64,000 bases of DNA from Aurantimicrobium minutum (GTDB lineage: Bacteria; Actinomycetota; Actinomycetes; Actinomycetales; Microbacteriaceae). This document shows positions 26,851-35,668 of the stretch, piece by piece. Below the pieces are notes generated by a model. The model was not told the DNA's origin and ran no database searches. It worked only from the letters and a program-made list of their open reading frames with translations. The stretch covers positions 558,001 through 622,000 of the forward strand of contig NZ_JARXXU010000001.1 of NCBI RefSeq assembly GCF_029894165.1, written 5' to 3'. The stretch's first letter is position 1. Each line of letters opens with the position of its first letter. A program made the position numbers and the translations under genes.

Positions 26851-28506
26851 ATGCGTCAAGGAATACAGGCTGTAGGTCTCAGCGTTGTAGGGGTTGTTGT
26901 TCTAGCAGGGTTATCAGGATGCACTGCTGCCCCCACCCTCGATTCCTACCTGTCCCAGGAGGTGAGCTGGTCTTCCTGTGATGCCGAGCTGCTCTCTCCT
27001 GCAGAGATGCAGGGTGAGGTGTTTACGGCTGCGTTGGATGCTGGGGAAGTGTCCTGTGCACATGTTCGCGTTCCTGCCACCTATGCCGGGGAGTCCACGG
27101 GGGCAGAGTTTGACCTGCAGCTCATGCGGGTAGGTTCTGCGGATGCCGACATGGGAACAGTGTTTATCAACCCCGGTGGCCCGGGAGGGTCGGGTGTGGA
27201 GCAGGTGCAGTATTCCGAATTCCCTGCAGAACTGTTGGACCACTATTCGTTTATTGGCTTTGATCCCCGGGGAGTCAACTTCTCTCCTTTCTCGGATGGA
27301 CGAGAGATTCGCTGTGATGACGAAGCTGATCTGGTGACTTACTTCACCGGAGAAGTGTCCCCGTCGACGGTGGCGGAGTATGAAGAGAACGTTGTGATGA
27401 GCAATGAGGTCATCACCGCCTGTGAAGAAGCGAACCCTCTGTGGTGGACGCTGTCCACCGCCAATGTCGTGCAAGACCTCGAGGTGCTGCGCAGCGTGGT
27501 GACCGGGGATGCGCCGTTGAACTTCATCGGGTCTTCGTATGGCACCACCATTGCCGGTGCTTATGCCACCGAATTTCCTGAGCATGTGGGCAAGGTGGTG
27601 CTCGATTCCCCCACCACCGTGGACGATGATCTCATCGCCTCGGCGGCAGAAGATGCTGCCGGGAACGAAGCCAAGCTGCGGTTATATCTGCAGGGCTATG
27701 CCGACTATGCCGGGATCAGCTTTGACGAGGCGTTCGCTCGTCTGATGGAAATGAAGCAGCTCGCTGATGAGGATCAGCTCATTGGCTTTGCCGGTATCGA
27801 ACCGAATCCCGAGTATGAAACAGCGATGGTGAGTTCGGAGGCACTGTTTCTCCACGGTATTCAGTCGTTGAACTACTATCCCGAAGCTGACGCCCTGGAG
27901 GCGTTCAACATCGCCATGGACAATCTGATCTCGGACCGCTGGAATGCAACCTTTGAGTGGATTGCCCTGGATATGGACGGCTATGACGCCGATGGTTTAG
28001 AGGGTGGCACCCTGGAAGACAAGACCATTATTCGCTCCAACGAGTATGAAATTATGTCCATTGTTAACGCGATGGACTATTCACCCGACGAGCTTTCGGC
28101 AGAAGATGAGGACCGGCTCGAAGCAGCCCTGGTAGAGGCAGCACCGCTGTGGAGTCAGCTCACGGAGGATGCGTCCGGGTTCGAGTATGACGGGGAGGAA
28201 GAATTCCTCGACTGGGCGAGCTTCGCCCGCGAGGATGATTCCATTCCTGATCCACCCACCACTCCCGTGCCACGCAGCAATACCTCGGGGAAGCAACTGC
28301 TCATTATTGGGTCGCTCTATGAATCCGTGACGCCCTATTCCTTTGCCCAAGACACCGCAGAACTATTTAAGTCACCGTTGATCACGGTGGAAACGGGTGT
28401 GCATGCACCTGCTGCGGGATACAACAACGCGTGTATCAACGACGTGCTCATTCGCTATTTCGTTTCGCAGGAGAACATTCAGAGTGTGACCTGTCCTGAG
28501 GAGTAA
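26851..28506 (+). CDS. TAP-like alpha/beta-hydrolase lipoprotein (peptidase)
   Basis: 551 aa from ATG 26851 (GGGGGAG 4 bases upstream). Signal peptide with lipobox LSGC, so a surface-anchored enzyme. Alpha/beta-hydrolase fold: oxyanion motif NPGGPGGSG (about 111-119), nucleophile elbow IGSSYGTT, and a C-terminal TAP-like domain (KQLLIIGSLYESVTP) with the catalytic His in ETGVHAPAAGYNNACIND. This fits the tripeptidyl aminopeptidase-like (S33) group of Streptomyces and Microbacteriaceae that releases short peptides outside the cell. The substrate is inferred. Single gene with its own ribosome site. Confidence 0.88.
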   Translation: MRQGIQAVGLSVVGVVVLAGLSGCTAAPTLDSYLSQEVSWSSCDAELLSPAEMQGEVFTAALDAGEVSCAHVRVPATYAGESTGAEFDLQLMRVGSADADMGTVFINPGGPGGSGVEQVQYSEFPAELLDHYSFIGFDPRGVNFSPFSDGREIRCDDEADLVTYFTGEVSPSTVAEYEENVVMSNEVITACEEANPLWWTLSTANVVQDLEVLRSVVTGDAPLNFIGSSYGTTIAGAYATEFPEHVGKVVLDSPTTVDDDLIASAAEDAAGNEAKLRLYLQGYADYAGISFDEAFARLMEMKQLADEDQLIGFAGIEPNPEYETAMVSSEALFLHGIQSLNYYPEADALEAFNIAMDNLISDRWNATFEWIALDMDGYDADGLEGGTLEDKTIIRSNEYEIMSIVNAMDYSPDELSAEDEDRLEAALVEAAPLWSQLTEDASGFEYDGEEEFLDWASFAREDDSIPDPPTTPVPRSNTSGKQLLIIGSLYESVTPYSFAQDTAELFKSPLITVETGVHAPAAGYNNACINDVLIRYFVSQENIQSVTCPEE

Positions 28507-28621
28507 TGCCGTTCACTTCGTGTGAAACAACCTGCCTTCACAGGCATTGAGCTCGCCGTATTCTCCACAGTGTGGGGTGCTCGTGGATTTGTGGTGCTCC
28601 TGCGTCTTTACTGTGGCGCGC

Positions 28622-29008
28622 ATGGTGTTCGAATCCTTTGCGCATGTTCCGGTAACTGAAGAGCTCTTGCGGCACGTCTGGGAGGGGGAAGAAGATCTTT
28701 CCAAGGGTGGACACAGAAGTGGTTTAGGCCGTGAGGGTAAAACTGAATTTCCAGCACATTGGTTACGAATAGATATGGAGAAGGCAATCCGCACGATTCT
28801 TGAGAAACCACAGTTCGTGGGTCATTACGGAAATGTCGTCGTTCTTGGCAGCAAAGTCAGAGGAATTATTGTGCTGGTCAAACTCAAGATGAAAAAGAAT
28901 GTCCTATTTGTAGAAACTGCTTTTCCTGACTCAGGACCTGGGGTTGTTCGAATAGAGAGAGGCGTCCCCAGGGAAATTCCACTCAACAATTACATCTTGG
29001 AGGCGTAA
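28622..29008 (+). CDS. Orphan EndoU-type ribonuclease toxin domain
   Basis: 128 aa from ATG 28622; a TTG at 28547 would add 25 residues of unusual composition. The core RHVWEGEEDLSKGGHRSGLG followed by GREGKTEFPAHW is the pattern of bacterial EndoU toxin domains: first catalytic His in RHVWEG, second in GGHRSG, then the K-T-E-F-P signature. It ends with the strand/loop VETAFPDSGPG typical of the same fold. EndoU toxins cut RNA and are normally the C-terminal tip of long secreted proteins. Here the tip stands alone, followed 1 bp later by a small gene of immunity size. Confidence 0.7.
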   Translation: MVFESFAHVPVTEELLRHVWEGEEDLSKGGHRSGLGREGKTEFPAHWLRIDMEKAIRTILEKPQFVGHYGNVVVLGSKVRGIIVLVKLKMKKNVLFVETAFPDSGPGVVRIERGVPREIPLNNYILEA

Positions 29009-29009
29009 A

Positions 29010-29294
29010 ATGCACCGTATGGACGAATGCACGCTTGTGGCACATGCACTGAGGGACTACCTGAGGCCCTTCATTGGGCCGGTCGAGATGCAGTTCATTG
29101 ATATGTCGATGAACGCTGGTGAACCCTATTCAGCCATATCGACTTCCTTGGGGATTGCACAGCACTTCTCAGTGGCTATTCCACCCATTTTTATTCCAAG
29201 AATCCAACAACTACCTGGTTGGAACGAATCTGATCTTGACGTTCTATCCGAACAGTTCGCTAGTTTGCCCACGTGGTGGGAACTAGCTTCTTAG
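29010..29294 (+). CDS. Putative immunity protein for the EndoU toxin
   Basis: 94 aa, ATG 29010 with GGAGG 6 bases upstream inside the toxin gene; one base separates the two frames. No family recognised. Acidic, mixed helical/hydrophobic (VEMQFIDMSMNAGEPYSAI, then WNESDLDVLSEQFASLPTWW). Position, size and acidity fit an immunity protein, but this is inferred from context only. Its 3' end overlaps the convergent 29291 gene by 4 bp. Confidence 0.5.
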   Translation: MHRMDECTLVAHALRDYLRPFIGPVEMQFIDMSMNAGEPYSAISTSLGIAQHFSVAIPPIFIPRIQQLPGWNESDLDVLSEQFASLPTWWELAS

Positions 29295-29563
29295 TCATGC
29301 TCTTCGTGGTTCCATTCGGCATCAGGGTTGAAGCCTGAGCCGTATTGGGTTTCGGGATAGCCGGTCATGGGAGAGTAACCGTGGGGGCCGTTGTAGTAGT
29401 CGCCGTTGTTCATGCCGTCAATGTCATCTGAGGTAGGCGGTGTCCTGGTTACGGTGGTCGGGGTACCCCGCAGTGCTTTGCCGATGGCAAAGATGAAGGC
29501 AAAGAAGCCCCAGATAATGAGTACGGCTGCCCCCAAGAGCAGTAGTCCGAAGAAGATGTCCAT
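29291..29563 (-). CDS. Small membrane protein with a hydrophilic tail
   Basis: 90 aa. A single N-terminal membrane segment (GLLLLGAAVLIIWGFFAFIFAI, residues 6-27) followed by a basic/Thr stretch and an Asn/Gly/Tyr-rich acidic tail ending in HEEHD. ATG 29563 with GGAGGGAA 6 bases upstream. Known families not recognised; such one-span proteins are common in actinobacteria. The upstream 359-bp gap contains only hairpins. Confidence 0.6.
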   Translation of the reverse strand: MDIFFGLLLLGAAVLIIWGFFAFIFAIGKALRGTPTTVTRTPPTSDDIDGMNNGDYYNGPHGYSPMTGYPETQYGSGFNPDAEWNHEEHD

Positions 29564-29593
29564 GTGTTGTTCCCTCCAGAATTCACTCTAGGT

Positions 29594-29638
29594 AGCACCA
29601 CGGACAGGGGGAGGTTCATCCTGATGTCCGTGGGTGCT
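29594..29638. repeat. Bulged inverted repeat in the 29564-29922 gap
   Basis: AGCACCACGGACA at about 29596-29608 pairs with TGTCCGTGGGTGCT at about 29625-29638 with one bulged C. First of three hairpins in a 359-bp stretch without a convincing gene on either strand. Confidence 0.5.
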
Positions 29639-29707
29639 GGGAAGCTCACTGTCGTGACGGGGAATCGGTATCGGGGGGCTCTGCTGAAACCGCCGGGGAA
29701 CCGTCAC

Positions 29708-29740
29708 CAGTGAGGGGTGATCAATGATCATCCCTCACTG
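29708..29740. repeat. Long inverted repeat in the same gap
   Basis: CAGTGAGGGGTGATCA (29708-29723) and TGATCATCCCTCACTG (29725-29740), 16-bp arms with one mismatch and a single-base centre. No T-run. Could be a cruciform, an operator or a bidirectional terminator. Confidence 0.55.
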
Positions 29741-29746
29741 CAGAAA

Positions 29747-29768
29747 AGATTCTCCATCTTGAGAATCT
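29747..29768. repeat. Third hairpin of the gap
   Basis: AGATTCTC (29747-29754), loop CATCTT, GAGAATCT (29761-29768), perfect 8-bp arms. Confidence 0.5.
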
Positions 29769-29922
29769 GACAGATGAAGAGGTAACAGAGTTCACAACTG
29801 ACTTCTCACACGTTCCCTGCTGGTTTCAATGAGCTTCTTAGCAGCTCATGGACGAGAACCTAAATCCCGGTGGCCAGCAGTGGTTCTCAGATATACAGAT
29901 AACTACTCGTGGTTGCTCTTCG

Positions 29923-30318
29923 TTAGTTCAGCGCCACCAGCAACGTGCACACCGTACTCACGAGGAGAACAGGAACCCAGAGGTTCCGTTCTTTCTTACT
30001 GCGTGAGATCGAGTTCATGATCAGTCCCACCAGGGTGAAGGCAAACCATGCCCAGTTCACGACGGTGTTCCAGTCTGGGCTGAGGAGCGGTGTGAGAACT
30101 CCTGCTTGGGCCAAGTAGTGGCCTGCTTGGGCCAGCATGATCACGGCGGAGACGGCTGCGCCGATCCGCAGTGATCGGGGGAGCACGCCTGTGTTCTGAC
30201 CACCCATGGTGTATTCGCCCCAGGGAGCGCCAGAAGCGATGGCTATCTGAAAGACAGTCACCCCGAGCGAGATCACGACCTGGAGCAGTGCGGCAACGGC
30301 AACAGCGTTCATGTTCAC
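29923..30318 (-). CDS. Four-span membrane protein
   Basis: 131 aa with four hydrophobic segments (VAVAALLQVVISLGVTVFQI, IGAAVSAVIMLAQAGHYLAQA, WAWFAFTLVGLIMNSI, VPVLLVSTVCTLLVAL). No family recognised; small four-helix membrane proteins of this type occur across Microbacteriaceae. The start could be GTG 30318 or ATG 30312, with no clear ribosome site. It is followed in the same direction by nothing nearby and separated from the BI-1 gene upstream by a terminator. Confidence 0.6.
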   Translation of the reverse strand: MNMNAVAVAALLQVVISLGVTVFQIAIASGAPWGEYTMGGQNTGVLPRSLRIGAAVSAVIMLAQAGHYLAQAGVLTPLLSPDWNTVVNWAWFAFTLVGLIMNSISRSKKERNLWVPVLLVSTVCTLLVALN

Positions 30319-30369
30319 AGTTTAGGGAGCGGTGTTGTGGTTCTAGGTGGGCCTCAAGCTTCCCGACAA

Positions 30370-30407
30370 ACGTCATGGCCCCCACCTGGTGGTAGAGGCC
30401 ATGACGT
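30370..30407. terminator. Terminator after the BI-1 family gene
   Basis: ACGTCATGGCC (30370-30380) and GGCCATGACGT (30397-30407), perfect 11-bp stem with a 16-base loop, 20 bases after the stop of the minus-strand BI-1 gene. Confidence 0.7.
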
Positions 30408-30426
30408 GTTCAGTGGTGCTTCGTTG

Positions 30427-31221
30427 TTAGTTGCGGCTCAGTGCCAACATCTGAAGAATCTGCATGTAGAGCCAGATCACGGTGACCATGATGCTGAAGG
30501 CACCAGTCCAGGCGAACTTCGCAGGGGCCTTGTTGTTCACTCCACGCTGGATCATGTCGAAGTCAAGAACCAGGGAGTAGGCAGCTAGCAGAATCACGAT
30601 GGGGCCAATGAGTAGACCCAGGGGAATTCCGAAGATCTCAACACTGTTGAGGCCGAACTGGCCGGTGGTGGCACCAAACATGGACATCACCAGGCTGACC
30701 AGGCTGAAGACCACGTAGGCCACGATGCCGATGAGGAAGATCTTGGTGGCACGAGCGGAAGCGCGGATCTTGCCGCTAGCAAACAGTGCCAGCGTGACAC
30801 CGACGACCACGATGGTGGCAATCACGGCCTGGGCAACAATGCCACTCCACTGGGCATCGAAGATAAGGGAGATGGCACCGAGCAAGAAACCTTCGAGCAG
30901 TGCGTAAGCGAGGATCAGTGCGGGTACTGGCTCCTTCTTGAAAATGTTGACCATAGCCAGCACGAAGCCACCGATAGCGGCGAAGGTGACAATACCCATA
31001 CCCAGGGAAGGGTTGGCGGTGGTGATGGTCCAGCCACCCACAGCACCCAGGATCAGCACGGCGAAGGAGATGAAGGACTTCGCAATAGTTGCTTCGTAGG
31101 TCAGTGCCTTTTCGGGTGCACGGTTCGCAGAAGGTGCATCGTAGAGAGCCTGGAGTTCTTCAGCGGTGGCGTTAGGCGAGAAGGCCTTGCTGCCGTTGAA
31201 TGCGGGGTTCTTAACAGCCAT
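30427..31221 (-). CDS. Bax inhibitor-1/YccA family membrane protein
   Basis: 264 aa, about seven membrane segments after a 50-residue cytoplasmic N terminus. It has the actinobacterial BI-1 (YbhL-like) pattern: ALILAYALLEGFLLGAIS, FASGKIRASARATKIFLIG, and the conserved C-terminal DFDMIQRGVNNKAPAKFAW around the pore Asp residues. BI-1 homologues are thought to be proton-sensitive calcium leak channels; the bacterial role is unclear. ATG 31221 with AAAGGATAA upstream. Transcribed alone. Confidence 0.9.
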   Translation of the reverse strand: MAVKNPAFNGSKAFSPNATAEELQALYDAPSANRAPEKALTYEATIAKSFISFAVLILGAVGGWTITTANPSLGMGIVTFAAIGGFVLAMVNIFKKEPVPALILAYALLEGFLLGAISLIFDAQWSGIVAQAVIATIVVVGVTLALFASGKIRASARATKIFLIGIVAYVVFSLVSLVMSMFGATTGQFGLNSVEIFGIPLGLLIGPIVILLAAYSLVLDFDMIQRGVNNKAPAKFAWTGAFSIMVTVIWLYMQILQMLALSRN

Positions 31222-31385
31222 GACGGTTGTTTATCCTTTCGGGAAGTTGAGCACCGTGAAGTGCTACCTCCACGATACCGAGTGGGGGTGGTGTGTTTCC
31301 CGAGTATTTGCTGTGTTTTTCCCTGTTCGTTCAGCGCGAAAACAACTCTTCACCATACGTGTGCACACCATGGCATCCTTGAAAC

Positions 31386-32384
31386 ATGGCCACTTCCCCC
31401 CTCGTGATCGCTCACCGCGGTGCTAGTGGCTATCACCCCGAACACACTCGCGCTGCCTATGACAGCGCGATCGCGATGGGTGCAGACGCCATTGAGCCAG
31501 ACTTGGTTATCTCCAAAGATGGCGTGCTCATCATTCGTCACGAGAATGAGATCTCCGGCACGACCGATATTGCCGAGCGGCCAGAGTTTGCTGATCGCCG
31601 GACCACCAAGGTGGTTGACGGCGAGGAGCTCACGGGCTGGTTCACCGAAGACTTCACCTGGGCAGAGCTTGCCACGCTCACCTGCAAGGAACGTTTACCT
31701 CTCCTGCGTCCCGAGAATGCGAAACAGGATGGGCAGTTCGGAATTCTGCGCTTTGTGGATCTGCTCGACATAGCCGACCAGGCTGGACATGACTTCACAT
31801 TGGTGGTGGAGATTAAACACCCCACGTATTTTGCCGGCTTGGGTTATAGCTTCGAGGGTCTGATTCTGCAGGACCTCTTTGTGGCCGGCTGGAAACAGAA
31901 CGATCCCCGCCTCATTATGGAGAGCTTTGAAAAGAGCATCATTGTTCGGCTCAAGGAACTGGGCATTGGCGCCCAGCACTTTTACATCTTGGATCACAAC
32001 CATGTCGCTTTCGACGAGCTGGTGTGGTCCCGCTCAGAAGGCGTTCCCCCGATTAGTAATGAGGATGAATTCTCCGATGCCGGCTTGGAAGCCTTCTCGG
32101 GACGTCTCGATGGCGTGGCTTTAGCCACCAGCATGATCTTTGACGGCAGCGCAGTAGAACTCGAGCACGGCCGTGCACTGGTGCAGAAGATGCACGACTT
32201 GGGGCTCAAAGTCTTTGTCTGGACGCTGCGGGCAGAAAATGAGTTCTTGCCCGTGCACTATAAAAATCTCGAACTGCCCGGGTCATATGGCAACTGGCAG
32301 GACTACTTCAGTCATGTGTGGGATCTGGGCATTGATGGTGTCTTCTCGGACCAGCCCGATCTGGCTGTCCGTATGCGCCCGTAG
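31386..32384 (+). CDS. Glycerophosphodiester phosphodiesterase
   Basis: 332 aa cytoplasmic GDPD. The catalytic motif HRGASGYHPEHT is at residues 10-21, metal ligands are in EPDLVISKDG (38-47) and RHENEIS, and the C-terminal part has KVFVWTLRAEN. It cleaves glycerophosphodiesters to an alcohol and glycerol-3-phosphate, which GlpD elsewhere in this window can oxidise. No signal peptide, so intracellular. It ends 12 bases before the PcrA gene on the same strand, so both may be co-transcribed. Confidence 0.92.
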   Translation: MATSPLVIAHRGASGYHPEHTRAAYDSAIAMGADAIEPDLVISKDGVLIIRHENEISGTTDIAERPEFADRRTTKVVDGEELTGWFTEDFTWAELATLTCKERLPLLRPENAKQDGQFGILRFVDLLDIADQAGHDFTLVVEIKHPTYFAGLGYSFEGLILQDLFVAGWKQNDPRLIMESFEKSIIVRLKELGIGAQHFYILDHNHVAFDELVWSRSEGVPPISNEDEFSDAGLEAFSGRLDGVALATSMIFDGSAVELEHGRALVQKMHDLGLKVFVWTLRAENEFLPVHYKNLELPGSYGNWQDYFSHVWDLGIDGVFSDQPDLAVRMRP

Positions 32385-32396
32385 ACTTGACGGGCT

Positions 32397-34724
32397 ATGA
32401 CTGAGCTTTCTTCTGCCGATCCGCTGCTGAATGGATTGAACCCCCAACAGCGCGAAGCTGTGGAGTATCGCGGCCCTGCTTTGCTCATCGTGGCGGGTGC
32501 TGGGTCGGGTAAAACAAGCGTGCTTACCCGCCGCATTGCTTCTCTCATTCGCGGCCGGGAAGCATGGCCGAGCCAGATTCTGGCCATTACCTTCACGAAC
32601 AAAGCAGCCGCTGAAATGCGCGAACGTGCCGAGCAGATGCTCGGCGCAGCTACGGAAGGGATGTGGATCTCAACCTTCCACTCCAGCTGCGTACGCATTC
32701 TGCGCCGGGAAGCCGAGAACTTTGGGTTTACGAAAGCATTCACCATCTATGACTCGCACGATTCCCGCACGCTGATTAAGCGACTCATTAAAGAAACTGA
32801 AGCAGACACGTATGGGCTCTCTGTCTCGGGCGTCGCAGGGAAGATTTCCCGGCTCAAGAACGAGCTAACAGATGTAGACAGCTATTCGCGGAACGCCAAT
32901 GTGAACGACCCCACCGAGGTGAAGTTCCTCGAGATCTTCCGCGGCTACACCCGCGCTCTGCAGGCAGCGAACGCCTTCGACTTTGATGACCTCATTGCGC
33001 AGACAGTGTTCTTGTTCCGGGCGTTCCCGCACGTGGCCGACCACTACCGCAAGCAGTTCCGCCACGTCATGGTGGACGAGTACCAGGACACCAACCACGC
33101 GCAGTATGCGCTGATTCACGAGCTCACCCGGGAATGTGCCGATGGCACTCCCGGTGGCTCGCTCACCGTGGTCGGTGACTCGGACCAGTCCATCTATGCC
33201 TTCCGTGGCGCTGATATTCGCAACATCTCCGAATTCGAGCGCGACTTTAAGGGCGCGCACGTGGTGATGCTCGAGCAGAACTACCGCTCTACTCAGACGA
33301 TTCTGTCTGCGGCCAACTCGGTCATCTCGAACAACTTTGACCGCAAGGACAAGAAACTCTGGACTGATGTGGGAGACGGCGACCTCATTGTGGGCTTCAC
33401 CGGCTACTCCGCCCACGATGAGGCCCAATTCGTCGTTGATGAAATCAGTGCCCTGCATGCCCAAGGCATGGGCTACAACGAGATGGCGGTGTTCTATCGC
33501 ACCAACTCGCAGACTCGTGCGTTGGAAGAAATCTTTATTCGCTCGGCCCTGCCGTATCGCATTCTGGGTGGCACCAAGTTCTACGAACGCGCAGAAATCA
33601 AAGATGTTCTGGGGTATTTGGTCACCATTGCCAACCCGGCAGATTCATTGGCAGTGCGCCGTATTCTGAACACCCCCAAGCGGGGCATTGGGCCGGCCAC
33701 CGAGACCGGCCTACAGAACTACGCGGACACTAACCAGATCACGCTGCGCGAAGCGTTGCGCTCAGCGGACTCTCTGGGGTTGGGGCCTAAGGTTTCCGGC
33801 GCGATCGCCAAGCTGTCAGGCCTCATTGATGAGGCCACGGCTCTGGCGGAGTCGGGCCCCGTGGCCGATGTGCTCACCAGAATTCTTGAAGAGACCGGCT
33901 ATGTGGATCTGCTGCGCGCAACCCGTGACCCGCAAGACGAAGCCCGCGCCGAGAACGTGGAAGAACTTCTGGCGGTGACCAAGGAATTCGATAAGAACAA
34001 CCCTGAGGGCACCCTCATTGACTTCCTCACCGAGGTCTCTCTTGTGGCGGCTGCCGATGAGCTCGACGATGCCAGTGGCACCGTCTCGCTCATGACCCTG
34101 CATACCGCCAAGGGTCTGGAATACAACGCCGTCTTTATTACCGGCGTCGAAGAAGAGCTCTTGCCCCACCGGATGTCTGCGGGGGAACCCGGTGGCCCGG
34201 CTGAGGAACGACGCCTTTTCTATGTGGGCATTACCCGTGCCCGCAAGCGCCTGTTTGTGTCTTTAGCCATGAGCCGTGCGCAGTTTGGGCAGACCAACGT
34301 GGCCATGCCGAGCCGCTACCTGCAAGAAATCCCCACCGAGCTGATCGAATGGCGCCAGTCACCGGGCATGGCTAATGGCCGTGATGGATACCAGTCCCGT
34401 GCCCTCAACGCCCGTGGCTCCCGCTATGACGGTGGCTTTGGCTCTGGTGAACTCGGCGGCTGGGGCAGCACCGAGGGCGGCTGGAACTCGCTCGAAGCAT
34501 CGCCCAAGCCGAAAACCGAATGGGCCAACCGTGTGACCAACAAGATCCGCGACAACGGTGACCTGGAGCTCGTCGCCGGGGATCGTATTTCTCACGCTGA
34601 CTTTGGTGAAGGAACAGTGAACCAAATCACTGGTGAAGGCGCCAAGCGCGTGGCCCACGTGAAGTTTGATTCCGCCGGCGCCAAGAAACTCCTGATCAAG
34701 ATCGCTCCGATCGAGAAGCTCTAA
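32397..34724 (+). CDS. pcrA: ATP-dependent DNA helicase PcrA/UvrD
   Basis: 775-aa SF1A 3'-5' helicase. The Q motif region LNPQQREAVEYRGPALL is followed by Walker A GAGSGKTS, motif Ia TFTNKAAAEM, motif II VDEYQDTN, motif III GDSDQSIYAFRGAD, motif V HTAKGLEYNAVFITG and motif VI VGITRARKRLF. The C-terminal linker and Tudor-like RNAP-binding end (GDRISHADFGEGTV) are present. It acts in DNA repair and displacement of proteins from DNA. Length and motifs are complete. Confidence 0.96.
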   Translation: MTELSSADPLLNGLNPQQREAVEYRGPALLIVAGAGSGKTSVLTRRIASLIRGREAWPSQILAITFTNKAAAEMRERAEQMLGAATEGMWISTFHSSCVRILRREAENFGFTKAFTIYDSHDSRTLIKRLIKETEADTYGLSVSGVAGKISRLKNELTDVDSYSRNANVNDPTEVKFLEIFRGYTRALQAANAFDFDDLIAQTVFLFRAFPHVADHYRKQFRHVMVDEYQDTNHAQYALIHELTRECADGTPGGSLTVVGDSDQSIYAFRGADIRNISEFERDFKGAHVVMLEQNYRSTQTILSAANSVISNNFDRKDKKLWTDVGDGDLIVGFTGYSAHDEAQFVVDEISALHAQGMGYNEMAVFYRTNSQTRALEEIFIRSALPYRILGGTKFYERAEIKDVLGYLVTIANPADSLAVRRILNTPKRGIGPATETGLQNYADTNQITLREALRSADSLGLGPKVSGAIAKLSGLIDEATALAESGPVADVLTRILEETGYVDLLRATRDPQDEARAENVEELLAVTKEFDKNNPEGTLIDFLTEVSLVAAADELDDASGTVSLMTLHTAKGLEYNAVFITGVEEELLPHRMSAGEPGGPAEERRLFYVGITRARKRLFVSLAMSRAQFGQTNVAMPSRYLQEIPTELIEWRQSPGMANGRDGYQSRALNARGSRYDGGFGSGELGGWGSTEGGWNSLEASPKPKTEWANRVTNKIRDNGDLELVAGDRISHADFGEGTVNQITGEGAKRVAHVKFDSAGAKKLLIKIAPIEKL

Positions 34725-34758
34725 CACCTCACTTACGTGAGCTGGCTGGATCTCTGCC

Positions 34759-35481
34759 TCAGAGTGCTACCCCGCCGCCGATGAGCGTTCCGATCAGGTA
34801 GGTAATCCCGAGGGCTACTGCTCCACCAATGGTCACGCGCAGGATCGCACGAGGCATGGGTGCGCCACCGATGTAGGCGCCCACACCTCCGGTGAGGGCG
34901 AGGGCCACAAGGGTGGCCGCAATGGTGACACCAATCTTGTAGGGCTCAGGGGTCAGCAAAACAGCCAGTAGAGGCAGGATTGCACCAAGGAAGAAGGAGA
35001 CTGCCGAGGAGATCGCTGCGTGGATGGGGTTGGTCAGGTCGTCCTGGTCAATGCCAAGCTCCACCTCGAGGTGAGTTTTGAGCGCATCCTTCTCGGTCAT
35101 CTCCACAGCAACAAGGCGTGCCGTGGTGGGCTTGAGGCCTTTATCTATATAGAGCTCGACGAGTTCTTCGAGTTCTGCTTCCGGGAACATATCGAGTTCG
35201 CGCTGTTCCTTGTTGACCCAGGCCAGTTCGGAGTCACGCTGGCTGGAGACAGAAACATATTCCCCGAGTGCCATCGAGATGGCACCCGCGGTCAAACCGG
35301 CGATACCGGTCAACAGAATGGCGGCCGGGTCGCTGGTTGCCGCGGCCACACCCACGACCAGCGCCGCGATGGAGACAATGCCGTCATTGGCGCCGAGAAC
35401 ACCGGCACGAAGCCAGTTCAGTTTGGCGTTGGAGGCTGCATCATGGGGCTCAAAACCGTGTTCGAGTGTGGGTTCCGTCAT
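34759..35481 (-). CDS. VIT1/CCC1-family metal transporter
   Basis: 240 aa from ATG 35481 (MTEPTLEHGF); the longer frame to 35583 lacks the family's start. Five membrane segments with the family hallmarks SNAKLNWLRAGVLGANDGIV, MALGEYVSVSSQRDSE and a cytoplasmic metal-binding helical domain rich in Glu (AELEELVELYIDKGL). VIT1/CCC1 proteins move iron or manganese out of the cytosol; the substrate here is inferred. Convergent with pcrA. Confidence 0.88.
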   Translation of the reverse strand: MTEPTLEHGFEPHDAASNAKLNWLRAGVLGANDGIVSIAALVVGVAAATSDPAAILLTGIAGLTAGAISMALGEYVSVSSQRDSELAWVNKEQRELDMFPEAELEELVELYIDKGLKPTTARLVAVEMTEKDALKTHLEVELGIDQDDLTNPIHAAISSAVSFFLGAILPLLAVLLTPEPYKIGVTIAATLVALALTGGVGAYIGGAPMPRAILRVTIGGAVALGITYLIGTLIGGGVAL

Positions 35482-35668
35482 GTCTCTAGCTAAACAGGTT
35501 ATGAATTCCTCTGCTAGCGAGGTTTGCCTTACCTGTGCCGCGGTGACATCTGGTTTAAAACGCGCTAAAGTCGAACTGGTCAATTTATCTTGATATCAAG
35601 TTACTTTTAACTGTCGGGGAATTGACAACACCACTTATTTGAACGCTCAACGCGGATGAGGACATCAC

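Noticed and set aside
28547-28621. N-terminal extension of the EndoU gene from TTG 28547 as a toxin pre-domain
   Set aside because: Only 25 residues of odd composition (Cys, Trp and Val-rich), no ribosome site and a stop just upstream, so no delivery domain can be claimed.
35622-35650. sucC promoter from TTGACA at 35622-35627
   Set aside because: The -35 is good, but no acceptable -10 occurs at the right distance, so I could not support the call.
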